Assembly (NCBI GenBank): GCA_947683425.1
Contig: CANTUQ010000073.1
Coordinates: forward strand, 16,702,001 to 16,766,000
Direction: 5' to 3'
DNA length: 64,000 bases
Source: Excoecaria cochinchinensis
Taxonomy: Eukaryota > Streptophyta > Magnoliopsida > Malpighiales > Euphorbiaceae
Shown here piece by piece: positions 46,995 to 59,895 of this stretch. The notes under the pieces were generated by a model. It saw nothing but the letters and a program-made list of their open reading frames with translations. It searched no databases and was not told the DNA's origin. Made by a program: the position numbers and the translations under genes. Each line of letters begins with the position of its first letter. Within the stretch, counting starts at the first letter, position 1.

Positions 46995-47370
46995 TAGAAC
47001 TCATCCACATCTGACTAATCCAAAGAGGTTCCACTGAACTCCTCTGCACCTCTCTTTCTTATAAGATCCGTAGGAGCCTTGGGAGCAATCAGTCTATCCA
47101 ATAACTACATCAATTGCACTAATATTGGATTGTCCTAAGCAGGACCTAACCCTTTAGCTCTAGGTTGCTCAGGCGCACGCGGATTAACATGTACCGGATT
47201 CACACTCCCAATCGTCTCTCCTACGTCCTTACTTTGATCTGACTCCATCCATATTCTACAAAAATAACATTTGTATTAGGCCACGATACTAGACAAACTC
47301 ACACACAACTACTCTTTACTCTAACATCTTATCGTTCTGAACCACCTAACCAAGATCTGATACCAACCCT

Positions 47371-48472
47371 TGGGAGGATATCGGAGCGCTACGCACTCAC
47401 TTACGCAAACACATACGATACGATCATATAATAAAACGGAGAAGAATATCATTAAGTAAAAACATACTTGTATTAAAGAATTTTCAAAACTATACATATT
47501 ATATAACATCGTTGGTCATCTATTACAAAATATTGTTATCCAAATTACAGTCATAGTTACAATTAAAATTTACACTTGATATACTATAATTCTCTTTACA
47601 TAACGTAGTATTACTTATTACAAAAGAGAAAATCTATCTATACAAAAAGAACTCCACTTGGGGTCCTAGTGGCCAACAGATGAAAGACTCCCACAACCGA
47701 ACCGAACCTGCATGCCTACATAGGAAAACACCCTGTGCTAAACAATAATGTTTAGTGGGGATATACAAATACAAAACAAAGGACTTTCGAAACACAACTC
47801 AATAAACATGCATCTACTAGAAATCACACACGATCCCAACCTTAAAAAGCAGCTTGAACCACTTCTGTTCTTACTCAAACCTTATCCTTGCCTTTGTTTT
47901 TCCTCTTTTTAATAACTTCTTGCACAAAATCATCCAAAGACAAATACTTAATCCATACTCAAATTACTTTAAATCAAAAATAGAAATGGAAGAAAAAGGA
48001 AAAAGACACTTGGTATCACCCATACTTACTTTCTCAAACCTCACTTAACTCTTTAAACCAATCCAAACTCAAAGCTTTTAGAGATCAACCAAGGAAGAAG
48101 AAGTAAAGCAAAAAAATGAGGAAGAAGAAGAAGAAGGTTCACACAGGAAGAGGAGAGGCAAAAAAAAAGCAAAAATTTGATTTTTTCCTCTCTCCTCTTG
48201 ACTTTCTTCTTTCCATTTAATGATCTAACCACCTCCTCCTATGTGTCACTCTTCAATTGGCTGAATTAATAAATCCTTGGCAAATATTCACTTAGTCCTT
48301 GGCACAATTTCCATTTACTCACTCAACTTAATTCTTTCTTTTATTAGCTTATTTTCTCTTTTCAATTACATCCCTACAATACCACAATTTTAAACTTGCA
48401 CAATTACTATGATACCCTTCACTATACAATTAACATTACACTTCCTTTTAGGGTACCAATCGGGTCATTACA
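47371..48472 (-). repeat. 5' LTR of the interrupted gypsy element
   Basis: On the minus strand it starts TGTAATGACCCGATTGG and ends ATATCCTCCCA. A primer site TTGGTATCAGATC (complement near 47,354-47,366) follows four bases later, and gag starts about 120 bases further on. The 3' LTR and pol are not in the window. Confidence 0.8.
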
Positions 48473-49318
48473 TAATATATGTATATGAATAGTATAAGGT
48501 GATAATTAATGGTTTTTAGTTTAAGATTTTTAAGCACTTAAATGTATGTTTAATTTGAAATATAGTTTGTAATTTATGTTTTGGATAAGTAAATTTAGTA
48601 GTCACCACTAAGCATAAAGCTTAGTGCGTGGTTTTCCAGCGTGCAAGTCAAAGGTTAGAAATTCAAGTGATAAGCATGAGTGTTCCAAAAGATTATTGTT
48701 GGAAGGGGAGATATGTCAAGATAGCAATAAAGATGAAGTTATTGGAATGGATATAATTATTGTAACTTAAGTTCCATTTCTAGTTGCATGTACAATATGT
48801 GAATAGTTCAGAGTACCTTTTGTATCGAAAACTTTTTATGACAAGACAATTGTATTATAGTTACATATCCTAATGATTTGATATTATTTTTGTAGAGGCT
48901 TTGTGACATGTGTAATTAAGTTGCAAATAAGTGTGTTTTACGATGAAACTTCAATATATTGTGGTTTATGTATATAGAGTGAAAACGAGTGTTTGATGCT
49001 AAAAGAACATATGTAAATTGTTGATATATTTATGAGATTGGTTTGTGTATTGGAGGATGGGAAAATCTGTGTTGGAGTTTGATTTGGAGTATGGTGAATA
49101 AATGTGTGATTTTAGAAGTGTTAAAAGATCTTATCTTTATAGAAGGATTGGCAATATTATAGAGAAAACTCTACTGAAATTTCAGTAGAATTTATAAAAC
49201 AATTTGGAGTAACTCAATAGTTTTAAGAGAAAATTTTAATATTCACATGTTATAGTTTTTATAATAGACGGTAACACTTGTATCCGGCTTATTCAACAAA
49301 CCAGGTATAGGGTGTTAC
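48473..49318 (+). mobile_element. Partial gypsy LTR, plus orientation
   Basis: It ends GGGTGTTACA at 49318. It carries the block CACTAAGC...GCTTAGTGCGTGG (about 48,605-48,633), which also occurs in inverted form in the LTRs at 45.0 kb and 47.7 kb. The 5' end is missing, so only the 3' part of the LTR is present. Confidence 0.65.
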
Positions 49319-49572
49319 AGGGAGCATTTTTTGCTCGCCGCTCATCAGAAGGAACTAGCCAATCAAAAGGAATCCATTTTAGAGCGAATAAATGAAGCTT
49401 AGGGCGATAGTTTGGCTCGTAGCATGAGTGAGTGCCAAAGTCATTTTCCTGGGGTTGACTTCGAATGTATATCTGATTTGAGTGCCCTGCCTGAAGCTCT
49501 CTCTCTCGAAGAAGGAAGATGAACCCGCTGATGATGAAGTACCTGAGAAAGGTGATGACAACAAAAACAATT
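49319..49572 (+). pseudogene. Antisense ORF remnant of a Tat-type element
   Basis: Plus-strand codons give ELANQKESILERINEA, a stop, then SLARSMSECQSHFPGVDF and CISDLSALPEALSLEE, with an acidic end (DDEVPEKGDDNKN) before a TAG near 49,572. Coding direction is opposite to, and convergent with, the pol remnant at 50.5-55.7 kb. Tat-lineage elements such as Grande carry an antisense frame between pol and the 3' LTR (family knowledge). The assignment here is inference from layout and composition. Confidence 0.5.
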
Positions 49573-50480
49573 AGAGTAGGGCCTTTTATTTTTTTTATTT
49601 TATTATTTTATTTTTTGTACTTAAAATTTTAAATAAATGAAATGAAATTTTCTATATTTCGGCCTTTCGTTTTGTTTCTTACATTTCAATAATATGGGAT
49701 TGTTCTCTAATGATGAATGCTGAGATTCAACATTTCATTTGTCTTAAGAGACTTAGAAAATTTTTTCCTCATGTACTTCAAGCTTAATAAGCAAGTGATC
49801 TTATCAAATAATGTAACCAGTTTGCAAGTTAGCTTGGGAATGAATATCAACCAATGTGAAGCATAACTTTATGAATTCAGGTTGGGAATAAGGTAAGCGT
49901 TAAAGCTGTAATGAAGATAATACGATCAGATGTTACCTTTGCAAGTTAACTTTGGGAATTACCAAGTTTATCAAGGCAAATAGGTACACCGAGTGGATCG
50001 CGTAATATCTTTAAGAACAATCATCAAAGTTGCTAGTAATCGGATCGAATTCTTTTCGCAACAATTTAGGAGAAATTTGTACTCCGTATATTTCATGATC
50101 GTTTTGATCGAAATACGGTGTTGCCTTGAGCTTTTTTTATAACCCAGGTGTTTAGATGTTCCGAACGGTGTCGGCTTAGTCCATTTTTTTGAATGGTTCC
50201 ATATTTCAGGAGTCTTATGACTTTTTTAAAGCAGAACGTTTTGCCGTTAGAGAATGATCATCAAATATGACAAATAGCTATGTTAGTTATGACTTTGCGA
50301 TTTTATCTTGGAATAAGAATCGTTAAGAGATGCAAATGATTGATTCAAATTCATTTTGCAAGCACTTGGGAATAATTTGTAACTTATATGTTCAGTAATC
50401 ATAATTGATTGGAATACAACGTTACATTAAGTACTTCTTGAGTACATCGACATTCCATGATCTCAAAATGTTTGGGCCAT
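49573..50480. other. Spacer between Tat pol and antisense ORF
   Basis: No secure frame. It has T-rich runs and repeated TTTGCAAG- and GGGAAT-like phrases (about 49,800-50,400), consistent with the 3' spacer of the Tat-type element. Confidence 0.4.
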
Positions 50481-50910
50481 CTAAGGCTCTTATTTTATAG
50501 GTACTTCTGTTAAGGACCTTGGAAATTTCGTAAGGTGGAATAAACTTTCCTACTCACTGGAGCCAATTTTGGCATTTCTTAAGACCAGATCCCTAATATT
50601 AAAAGTCCTTGACTTTACTCTATTGTTATAGTACTTAGTAATTCTTTGCTTGTAAGCTCAATCAGATCCAAGTCCTATCTTCTTTCTTGTTCATTGTTAT
50701 GATCAGAGAAGAATGTTAATCGATAGGAGGGGATTCCTATTTTTACAGGTATTACTGCTTTCGAGCTGTATACCAGTGAAAATAGAGTTTGTAAAGTCCC
50801 TGCTCTAGGCAAGGTCATATAAGACCACAAGAAACTTTGCAGTTCTTTCGTCTAATTACCTTTGGCTTCTCCTAACCTTATCTTTAACCCCTCCAAGATT
50901 GTTCGATTGG
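50481..50910 (-). pseudogene. Tat-type integrase C-terminal remnant
   Basis: Minus-strand codons include RITKYYNNRVKSRTFNIRDLVLRNAK (about 50,645-50,570), the end of integrase in Tat-type gypsy elements. The N-terminal part of the same integrase lies beyond the solo LTR at 53,537 onward. Confidence 0.75.
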
Positions 50911-50915
50911 AGACT

Positions 50916-53531
50916 TGTGACGTACGCCGAACCCCGGAAGGCCCCGAATGACCCACTTTTAGGCTTTTCGAAAGAGATTCACAAGACTTATAAGAGATTA
51001 TAAGGGCATTTATTTTGGGCAATAAGGAGGTTTCTTAGAGTCGCCACCCAATAAAATATTGGGAAAGGTCGTCTAGTCTCACTGAGGCTAAGATGGCGCA
51101 TATGTGTCTATTTTGGGCAAGGCAGAGATATTTTGAACTCTCCACCCCAATAGGACATTGAGATGGTACTCTAATCTCGTGGAGCCTAAGACGATGCATA
51201 TACGTCCATTATGGGAAAGCAGAGATATTTTGGAGTCCTCACCCCAATAGGACATTGAGATGGTACTCTAACCTCATGGAGCCTAAGATAATGCAAATTG
51301 GGCCTATTTTGGGCAATAAGAGATATTTTGGAGACCCCACCCTAATAAGACATTGAGATGGTCCTCTAACCTCGTTGAACCTAAGACCAGAGATGGTTCA
51401 TGACTTCTCATTTATTCATACATTGATTAAATTATGATTGAGTTTTGAATTTAAGATTTCATTCCATTTCTCATACAATTTTAATGCATTAATTAAAGCG
51501 CAGGTATTCACGTAACAAAGGCGATAAATGAAAGCAAGATAAACATAAGGTAAATGAAAAATAAATTACAACAAAACTAGGGGTGGAATACAACCCCCAT
51601 TATAAATAAAAATATAAATCATATATAAAACGGAGTGTTTATTAAGGATGAAAACATTGGTCCTCGCATACATATTTAAAGGAAAAAAATATTAAAGGTG
51701 ATAGTTTATTTGGATAAAAAAAACTAGGACATTAGTCCCATTTTTATTAGGAAAAATCCCAAATTAATTTACATAAACATTAAAACATTTTCATATTAGC
51801 GGAGTAAAAACAATACTTGCAATAAATGATACATGGAAATTGAAATGAAAAGAAACAAGATAAATAAATAAACCCGAATAATGTCCTCAGACTATCGCGG
51901 CGTCGTCCATTTTTAACACTCCAAATCCGAGAAAAATAATTAAACTCACAAAAATAAAAATCATGTTAGCGCGATAATCGACAATAAAATAAACATGAAA
52001 AATGAATAAAGGCAAAGAATCTATAAAATTTTATCATGGAAAAATATGGGGAAAATAAGAATAAAAAATAAGAGAAAAGAAAGTAAAGAAAGAAGAAGGA
52101 AGGCCTAGGGATGGCCTACATTGCGCGAGCGACGGCCGTCCTTGGACCGACAGACGGGTGTATTCGGAACTCCTCGACGGCCCGTCGGTCGGCTGAGTGA
52201 CGGCTGTCGGTGGAGCCTCTACCCATCGGTCGTCCCTGATCCGAAAAAATAAAGAAATTTAACAAAAAACCTTTTTATTTTATTGAATAAAATTGAATTC
52301 CACGTTTAAAATCACCTTTTAAAGCAAATTAGTCCCGAATAAGTTAACATGAAAAGGATGAAGTGCGAGAGAGGTTGATCCAAAATATTTACCCTTAGAA
52401 TATTACCTTTGAAGGCAAAAGTCGCGTAATTTCTGCTCGTTGAATTCTATAAGGATTGATCAGTAGTGTGCAATTTCGGGAGATTTTTACCACAAAAATC
52501 GTACTTTTAAAATCAGATCAAGAAAAAAAAATTGTATTTTTCCTTCTCGATGTTTTGTAGCAATTATGAATGCTAAAAAGGTTGGACCGAATAAAAACGA
52601 ATTGATTTTGCTCTCTCGGATTTGCCTCAATTTGAAAAAGATTTGATGAAAACTTTAGATAAAAACCAAAACAAAGAAGCTTTTTGGGATTTTCGAGGGA
52701 AAACTTTCTATTTCTGATGAAAATTGCTAACCCCTAATAACTATCCCTAGCCCCCTATTTATAGGTTAAGGAAAATAATTCAACTAAATTTAAATTTTAA
52801 ATTTGAATTTGAAAAATATTTATGAAATCAAAATCAAAACCGACTGATTTGCATAATATTTCCAAAATCAAATTCGAAATTTGAAAATATTTGAAAACAT
52901 TTGGAAGATATTGAAAAATCTTGGAAATATATTTTGGAATCTTGGAAAAATTTGGGAAATCCCGTGAAATGACGCCTCAAATCTCCGACTGAAGGGCGTC
53001 GCTCAGAGTCTGACGGGCATTGGTTGAGGGCACACATGCCCCTTCGAGCGGCGGGCAACCTCGGGTGTGACGGGTGGCGAGGGGCCAGCCGTCGCTCGCG
53101 AGGGACTGGCGCCTCTCACACGAGCGACAGGCGTTGCTCAGTGTGAGGGACGGTCTCTCGCCCACGAGCGATAGCCTGCGCTCACTGCAAGAGACGGGCC
53201 CCTCACGTGAGCGACCGGCATCGCTCCCGCAAGAGACAGGCCCATCCCGAGCGAGTGACAGGCGCTGCTCGCGTGAGGAAGGCCATCCTTCAAAACGAGT
53301 GATGGGCATCTCTCCTGACCGACAGGTATCCCTTCGGTGAGCCAAAATCAAAATTTTTTGTTAACGAACTCCTCCTAACGCACAAAAATCTCCTATTATC
53401 ATGAAAAATCTTCAATCCTTGTAAATTCGAAGAGGGAAAGCACGTAACTTTCAACCGTTTTCCTAGAAATAGGCATTGATATCTTCATCGGGTAACTATG
53501 ATCTGGACTGCCTCAGGACTCGATATCTACA
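50916..53531 (-). mobile_element. Solo LTR, Tat-type family (copy C)
   Basis: 2616 bp with a perfect 5-bp duplication AGACT (50911-50915 and 53532-53536). On the minus strand it starts TGTAGATATCGAG and ends CGTACGTCACA. It has three hairpin-region tandem units of about 98 bp (51,100-51,390), a TATA box (minus TATAAATAGGGG, about 52,753-52,764) and GC-rich islands at 52,120-52,240 and 52,980-53,335. It interrupts the integrase of another Tat-type element. Confidence 0.95.
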
Positions 53532-53536
53532 AGACT

Positions 53537-55742
53537 TCAGTCATCCCATTGCTTTGTGGGTGAGTTACTGAAGTGAATCTGAGATTGATGTGTAGGTTAG
53601 AGCAAAAGTTCCTGAAGATCGAATTATCGAACTATTATCCCTTGTCTGTGATAAAGACTTTCAGTAGGCCGTACCTATAGATAATTTCTTTACAGGCGAA
53701 GTTTTTTATTATCTCGGCAATAATTGTCCCTAGGGGTTCTACTTTGATCCACTTTGAAAAGTGGTCGTTGGCTATAACAATGAATTTCATTTGTCATTTG
53801 CCTTGAGGAAAATGGCCTAAGATGTTGAGACCTCACTGATCAAACGGCCAGGAAACATCGATCGGCTGCTGGTCAGCTGCGGGTTGCTTGATTATCCTGC
53901 CATGAATTTAGCATTGCTAGCATTTTTTAACCCTTTTTTGTGCATCTTTGAAGATGATCGACCAGTAATAGCCAGTTTGTAGTACCTTTCTTATGATTGG
54001 TCTGTTGGCTTCATGAGCCCCGTAAATGCCTTCATGGATTTCTTTGATATTGTAGTCTCTGTTTTCCCTTATCACGCATTTGAGCCATGGATGGCTGAAG
54101 GCTTTCTTATATAATTCATCATTGATTATGGAATAATTGAGTGACTTCCTTGTAATCTTCCTTGCTTCAGCATTGACTTCTGGTAATTTGCTCGTTCGAA
54201 TGTATCGGATGATTGGACTCATCAATGTGCTCTCTTGCTAATTGATTTTCATGAATTTTAGTTCTTCAAGGGAAGAAGAGAATTGCTTTTCGATTGTTAT
54301 ATCTTTTTTGATTTCTTGTAGATTGGAGGCTGCCAATTTGGCAAGCCGATCGGCCGAGCTGGTGTCATTTCTTGGCGCCTTTTCTAGGCTCCATGCTATT
54401 CCGGCATCTTCTAGCTCTTTTATTGTTGCCTTCACCTTGGCCAAATATTTCTTCATACTTTCCTCATTGGCTTCAAAGTTTTCGTGCACCTGGCTTGTCA
54501 CCAACTGGGAATCACTCTTTATCTTAAGGCATTCCTGTCGGATGGACTTGGCCAGTTTCAAACCTTGCGGTAGTGCTTTATATTCTGCTGGATTGTTGGA
54601 CGCCTTAAATTTTAGCCTAGTGGCATATTTGATCATGATGCCTAAAGGTGCCCTTATTATTATGTCGATGCCTCCTCTCAGGTTATTTAAGGCACCATCG
54701 ACGATCATTTATCAAAAGGCTTTCTCTAGTTTTTCTGCCTTTTCACTGTTGGTGAATTTCGCCATAAAATCAACTAACGCCTGTGCCTTAATTGCATTTC
54801 TTGGCTTGTACCTCACATCGAAGGATTGCAACCTTATCGCCTACCCCACCATTTTTTTGACTAAATCTAGGATTTAAAGGATTTTTTTGAGCAGCTAATC
54901 AGATCGGACAATAATGGTATGAGCTTTAAAATATTGTCTCAATTTCCAGGTGCACATGATCAGCTGTTTTGCTGGGCTTTTGCTTAATTTTGGCCCTCTC
55001 AATATTTGGCTGATGTAGTACATTGGCAATTGTTGGCTTTCCTCTTCTCTAACTAGAACTACTGCCACTGCTTTCCTAAGGTAGACGAGTAAAGGAAAAG
55101 CATTTCATTAGGAATTGGTCGACTCAATAATGGTGGATTGGTGATGAACTGCTTCAAGTCATCAAAAGCCTTTTAGCAATCCACCTCCTAACTGAAGACG
55201 TCATTCTTTCTTAGCTTCTTAAAGAAAAGCATGCAATGCTTTACCGTGATGAATCTGCCTAAAGCAATGATTCTCTCATTCACCTTTTGGATGTCCTTGA
55301 TATAGCTCGGGGTTGTATATCTAAGATTGCCTTAGTTTTTTTGGATTAGCCTTAATTCCCCTTTGGGAAACCATAAAGCCCAAGAACTTGCCTGATGGCA
55401 CTCCGAAGATACACTTCTCTGGGTTTAGCTTCATTCTAAATTTGTTCAAAGTGTTGAATACTTTTATCAAATAGACGACATGTTCTTCTTGGCTTTTGCT
55501 CTTTACAATCATGTCATCAACATAAACTTCAACGTTTTTTCCAATCTGATTTTTGAAGATTTTATTCATCAGCTGTTGGTAGGTTGCTCTAGAATTTTTC
55601 AGGCCGAATGAAATTACCTTGTAACAAAAGGTTCCATCATCTATAATGAAGCTTGTTTTCTCTTAGTCTATTAGCCACATCAGTATCTGGTAATAACCAA
55701 TGTAAGCGTCGAGCAAGGAGTAGATCGCATGGCAAGCCGTTG
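53537..55742 (-). pseudogene. Tat-type pol: RT, dual RNase H, integrase N-terminus
   Basis: On the minus strand the order is: reverse transcriptase (VEVYVDDMIVKSKSQEEHV, about 55,530, then LNPEKCIFGVPSGKFLGFMVS); a decayed retroviral-type RNase H (PMYYISQIL, about 55,020); and an additional archaeal-type RNase H (NNPAEYKALPQGLKLA, then SDSQLVTSQV, about 54,600-54,520, and DRLAKLAA near 54,340). The integrase N-terminus (GIYGAHEANRPIIRKVLQTGYYW, 54,030-53,960) follows. The extra RNase H is the known hallmark of the Tat lineage. Stops and frameshifts are many. A gypsy LTR cuts the element at 55,743. Confidence 0.87.
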
Positions 55743-57028
55743 TGTAATGACTCAAAATGTACCCTAGACGGATTTGCACATTTCTAGGGCATAATAGTGG
55801 TAAAAAATATGTAATTGGATATTTGAAATGGTTAAGTATAGTAGAGGACGTATTCGGTATTTAATAAAAAGGCTGAGGGTACATTAGTAAATTGATCTTT
55901 AAGGATTTAAATGAATCAATTAAAAAAAAGAATTGTATGCTAATGTGTAAGAAAGAAGTAGTTAAATGTTACATGTATGAGGATATAATAATTGAAGGAT
56001 CAAATTTGAAGATTGCCATAAAAATCAAGCAAGAACCAATGGAAGCTTGACATGTTGAGTTCATGATAAACATGAATTGAATGGCCATATTTAAGCCATG
56101 AGGATCTGGCTATATTGGGGATAAGAATAGCCATCTAGTCTTTCCATATTCATTCTCCTAAAAATATTCATTTAAGCTTTACTAATGGATTTTATAAGGA
56201 AGAGTTCAAGTTCTAGTGAAAGTTAAGCTAAAAAAAGGGTAAGAAATAGCTTATTTTTCCCTTCTTCCTTGTTTTACACTTCTAAAGAGATAGAAAGTAT
56301 GAGTTAGTAGGGATATTAACGTGTAATTTGTGGTGTTTTGATTGAGGAAATTTGATGAAGTGAAGAAATGAAATGATGAGAGCAAAGGAGGCATATAAAA
56401 AGAGTTTGAGCACAAAATAGGTTTGGGAACCTTTAAATTCTTATATATGTGTTTATGATGAATTGAATAGATTTTGTGTGTGATTTGGATATGGAATAAT
56501 TTATGGAATGATGATTTGTGTGTATTTTGCTTAAAAAAATGAATGTTAGTGATATAAGGTGTTAGAGTATCAAAATTTTGTCTTAGAGTTCACTTGACTC
56601 TGTCTCTGTGTTTTGGCCATATCTTGGACTACAGAACTCCAAATGATGTGATTCTAGTGGAATTTAAGCCATGACTTCCATATCTATAAATATCTTAGAA
56701 ATGATGATGAGCTAAATTTATCTCTAATTGCTTCAAAATTGGCCAAAACATAAGTGTTCCTACTCTAGCTGGGTCAATGGAGCAGTGTGTGATTCTAAAG
56801 CCATATCTCCTAGGATGTAGCTCAAAATGATCTGAAATTTTACTAGTATATATTTAAGACATAGGAAAACAAAAGTCTAGAAGACTATTTTTGCTAAAAA
56901 TGCCATTTGATTGATCATTTTGGTCATGAAAAATAGAGGTTAGAGTCTGCCCTGGTGCAGATTCGGTATCGAGTCGGCACGACAACCTTTATCACGAGTC
57001 GGCACAATGGTGCCAAATCGCCAAAAAC
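55743..57028 (+). mobile_element. 5' LTR part of a Tekay/Del-like gypsy element
   Basis: It starts TGTAATGACTCAAAATG, the same style of terminus as the LTR at 48,472 (inverse). It runs to where another LTR begins. GC-rich words (GAGTCGGCACGA, CACGAGTCGGCACAATGG) lie at about 56,970-57,020. The right boundary is approximate. Confidence 0.6.
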
Positions 57029-58325
57029 TTGTTAGGTGCTAAAAGAACTAACTCCGCAAGTGCACGGTTAATCTCTCATAATACGTAAGATGTCAATCCC
57101 ATAGAGAATGTAGATTAAATATTACTCACTATTACTACTTGATTTTATTTTGTTTACAATATTTAATAATTTGTAAGTTAATTCTATACTATTCGTGTCA
57201 TGCAAATTAATTAAATCTAGTTAAAAATAATCAAAGAAAACAATGTAGATGATGAAGAATCAATAATTACGAAACTTGATTCCATCTTTTAATTATAATT
57301 ATAATCTTATAAGCAAGCCAAATTGGAATAAATTTCTACTTCAATCTCTCGATATGAACTAGAGTGCCCAAAACATACAATTACAATAATAATCCTTAAC
57401 TCTCATTAATGAGCTAGTTAATTCTAATTATATATTCTAAGATTAATCACTAACCTATAGCAATTTTCTTAACATACTAATCTCTCAAGCTATGCTTTGA
57501 TAATGAATTTTTATTAGATGTAAGATAAAGTGAACCTCTCAATTCTACCTTAACTTATAATGATCATGCAAATACATCAATAGAAAATTCTGCATTCAAA
57601 GACTATTGACATAGATGGAAATAGAAGTAACATTAATATCATCCAAGTTTCTAAATAACATTCATTTAATGTTTACAAAGAAGAAGTAAAGATTAAAAGT
57701 AGAAGAAGGAGATCTCTTAACCCTTTTTCCCTTTACAATGTATAACCTTCTTCCTTGCAATTGTCTTCTCTTCAAAACATAAAATCTAACTTAGAACTTT
57801 AATTAAAGAAATTGTTCTCACTAACTTACAGAAAATTAATTATTAAAAATTCCATATATTAAAACTACATTTGAAATTAATATTTATATTGTTCTAAAAG
57901 TCATGTCCCTTGATAAGCTTCTTTAAAGAGTTGCAAAAGTTGGTGAAAAGTCCCAATTGTTCAAGTGACTTTTCAAGATAAATTGCCCAACGGTCTTCTC
58001 TAACGGCACTTCACTCCTTTCAGCTGCGTGATCTTCCTCTTCCTTCGCGTCTCGTCGCGCTCGCTACAGCGCGCGGCTTCCTTCCTTTGCTCCTCTTTTC
58101 TTCTCTTCCCTTCTCTTCTCTTGGGCGTCCTCTGTCGCGCTCGCGACAGAAACCTCTTTTCTTGCTCATTTATGCTCTTTCTTCACATTTTCTCCCTTTT
58201 TCTCCTATATTAACAAAACTTAACACAAAACATCAAACACACCTAATTCTAACACATTTAAGCATAAATAACATAATTTTAACCACATAACATAAGCTAA
58301 ATATGAGCTATTTAGGCTCATATCA
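57029..58325 (-). mobile_element. LTR of an unclassified non-autonomous element
   Basis: On the minus strand it starts TGATATGAGCC at 58325 and ends near GCACCTAACA. It contains the phrases CCGCAAGTGCACGG and GATGTCAATCCCATAG, often seen in plant non-autonomous LTR elements (from memory). It has no coding frame. A GC-rich block (58,020-58,150) repeats TCGCGCTCGC. It separates a gypsy LTR from gypsy pol. No matching target duplication was found, so the left end is tentative. Confidence 0.5.
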
Positions 58326-59895
58326 GGTTTGTAAAGGGATTTTCGGTTATTGCTTTACCTTTGACTAGGTTTTTCAGAAGGGAGTGAAATTCGAATGGTC
58401 CGATAAGTGTCAGTCGAGTTTTGAGCAGTTGAAGAGTATGTTGGCTGAGGCTTATGTACTTACTCAACCCATCTCGGGTAAAGAGTATACTATGTACAAT
58501 GACGCTTTGGGTATTAGACTTGGTTGTGTTTTGATGCAAAACGGTAAAGTGATAGCCTATTCGTTTAGGCAAATAAAGCCTCATGAGCAAAATTATCCAA
58601 TGCACGATCTGGAGCTAGCTGCATTAGTTTTTGCTCTTAAAATTTGGCGTCATTATTTGTATGGGGAGACGTGTAGGATTTTTACTGATCATAAGAGTTT
58701 GAAGTATCTGCTCACGCAGAAAGAACTGAATTTGAGACAACGTTGGTGGTTAGAGCTATTCAAGGATAATGATTGTATTATGGACTACCACCCGGGCAAG
58801 GCAAATGTGGTCGCTGATGCTTTGAGTCGGAAGTTGGTTTCGGGTCTAGCATGCAGCGTAGTAAATGGATATTCGATTCTAATGGGCCTCTGATTGCCCA
58901 GCTTAGAGCTAAGCCTAGTCTGAGATAGCTGATTGTTGATGCTCAGATGAAGGATCCTAAGTTTCAGCGTGCTTTGCAAGTGGTTAGAAGTAAAGGTCAG
59001 GCTGAGTATTCTATGGATAGTGAAGGGGTGCTAAGCTATAGAGATCGTTTATATGTGCCTGATGATGGAGAGTTGAGAAGAAAACTTTTGCTAGAGGCGC
59101 ACACTGCTATTTTTGCTATGCATCCAGGAAGTGTTAAGATGTACCGTGATTTGAAGCCATTCTATTGGTGGCACGGTATGAAGAGCGACATTGTGGACTT
59201 TATTTCCAAGTGCTTAACCTGTCAGCGGGTAAAGGCTGAGCATCAAGTTTCGTCGGGTTAATTTCTCCTTTACCTATTCCTTAGTGGAAGTGGGATAATA
59301 TCATGATGGACTTTATATCGGGTTTACCTTTGACTCAGAGAAAGCAAGACTCTGTATGGGTAATAGTCAATCGGGTTACCAAGTCAGCTCATTTCTTGCC
59401 GGTTTGACTCGATTACCCTATGGATAGGTTAGCGGCAATTTATGTGAATGAGGTGGTCCGATTGTATGGGGTTCCATTGTCGATTGTGTCTGATCGAGAT
59501 CCCAGGTTCATGTCAAAGTTTTAGAAAGAGTTATAATCAGCTTTGGGTACTCGATTGAATTTTAGCATTGCTTTCCATCCTCAGATCGATGGTCAGTCAA
59601 AGAGGGTTATTCAAATTCTTGAGGATATGTTTCGGGGTTGTATGCTAGAGTTATCGGGGGAGTTAGGAAAGATATGTATCTTTGATGGAGTTTGCATATA
59701 ACAACAGTCATCAAATGAGTATTGGGATGGTTCCGTATGAGGCTCTCTATGGACGAAAATATAGGACTCCAGTTTGTTGGACTGAGTTGACATAACGTCC
59801 CATGGTTGGTCTGAAATTAGTTAGGGACACTGAATAAAAGATTAGAATGGTACAACAAAATTTGAGAGCGGGAAGGGACCGACAGAGATCCTATG
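58326..59895 (+). pseudogene. gypsy RNase H and integrase, Tekay/Del-like
   Basis: Plus-strand frames give the end of reverse transcriptase (FEWSDKCQSSFEQLK, 58,390), RNase H (AYSFRQIKPHEQNYPMHDLELAALVFALK, 58,560-58,645; then YHPGKANVVADALSRK, 58,787) and the integrase zinc finger (HPGSVKMYRDLKPFYWW, then CLTCQRVKAEHQ, 59,125-59,245). The integrase core follows (MMDFISGLPLTQRKQDSVWVI, IVSDRDPRFM, about 59,303-59,515) and a terminal AGRDRQRSYV at 59,870. Stops interrupt the core. The element is cut at 59,896 by the next retroelement. Gag, protease and most of the reverse transcriptase are missing. Confidence 0.87.

Larger units (their letters stand above)
41371..47248 (-). pseudogene. gypsy gag, interrupted by two solo LTRs
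   Basis: Pieces at 47,000-47,248, 44,496-44,604 and 41,371-42,053 read as one Gag on the minus strand. The N-terminus is near 47,248 (MESDQSKDV). The middle has the VACVVSLLQGSTYDWW-like block (about 44,500-44,570), interrupted by the LTR at 42,059. The core is WKEFVSLKQRIMTVGEYEKEF (about 41,910-41,850). A C-terminal cysteine-rich segment (CEYCQRHHWGQC then CLKCGSMEH, about 41,500-41,430) carries a zinc knuckle. Such Gags belong to chromovirus-type elements of the Tekay/Del branch (inference). A 47-bp tandem duplication breaks the frame at 41,934-42,027. Pol is absent. Confidence 0.82.

Noticed and set aside
52977..53351. Arginine/serine-rich repeated frames on both strands
   Set aside because: They are translations of the GC-rich word island of a solo LTR; the repeats are at DNA level and not protein-like.
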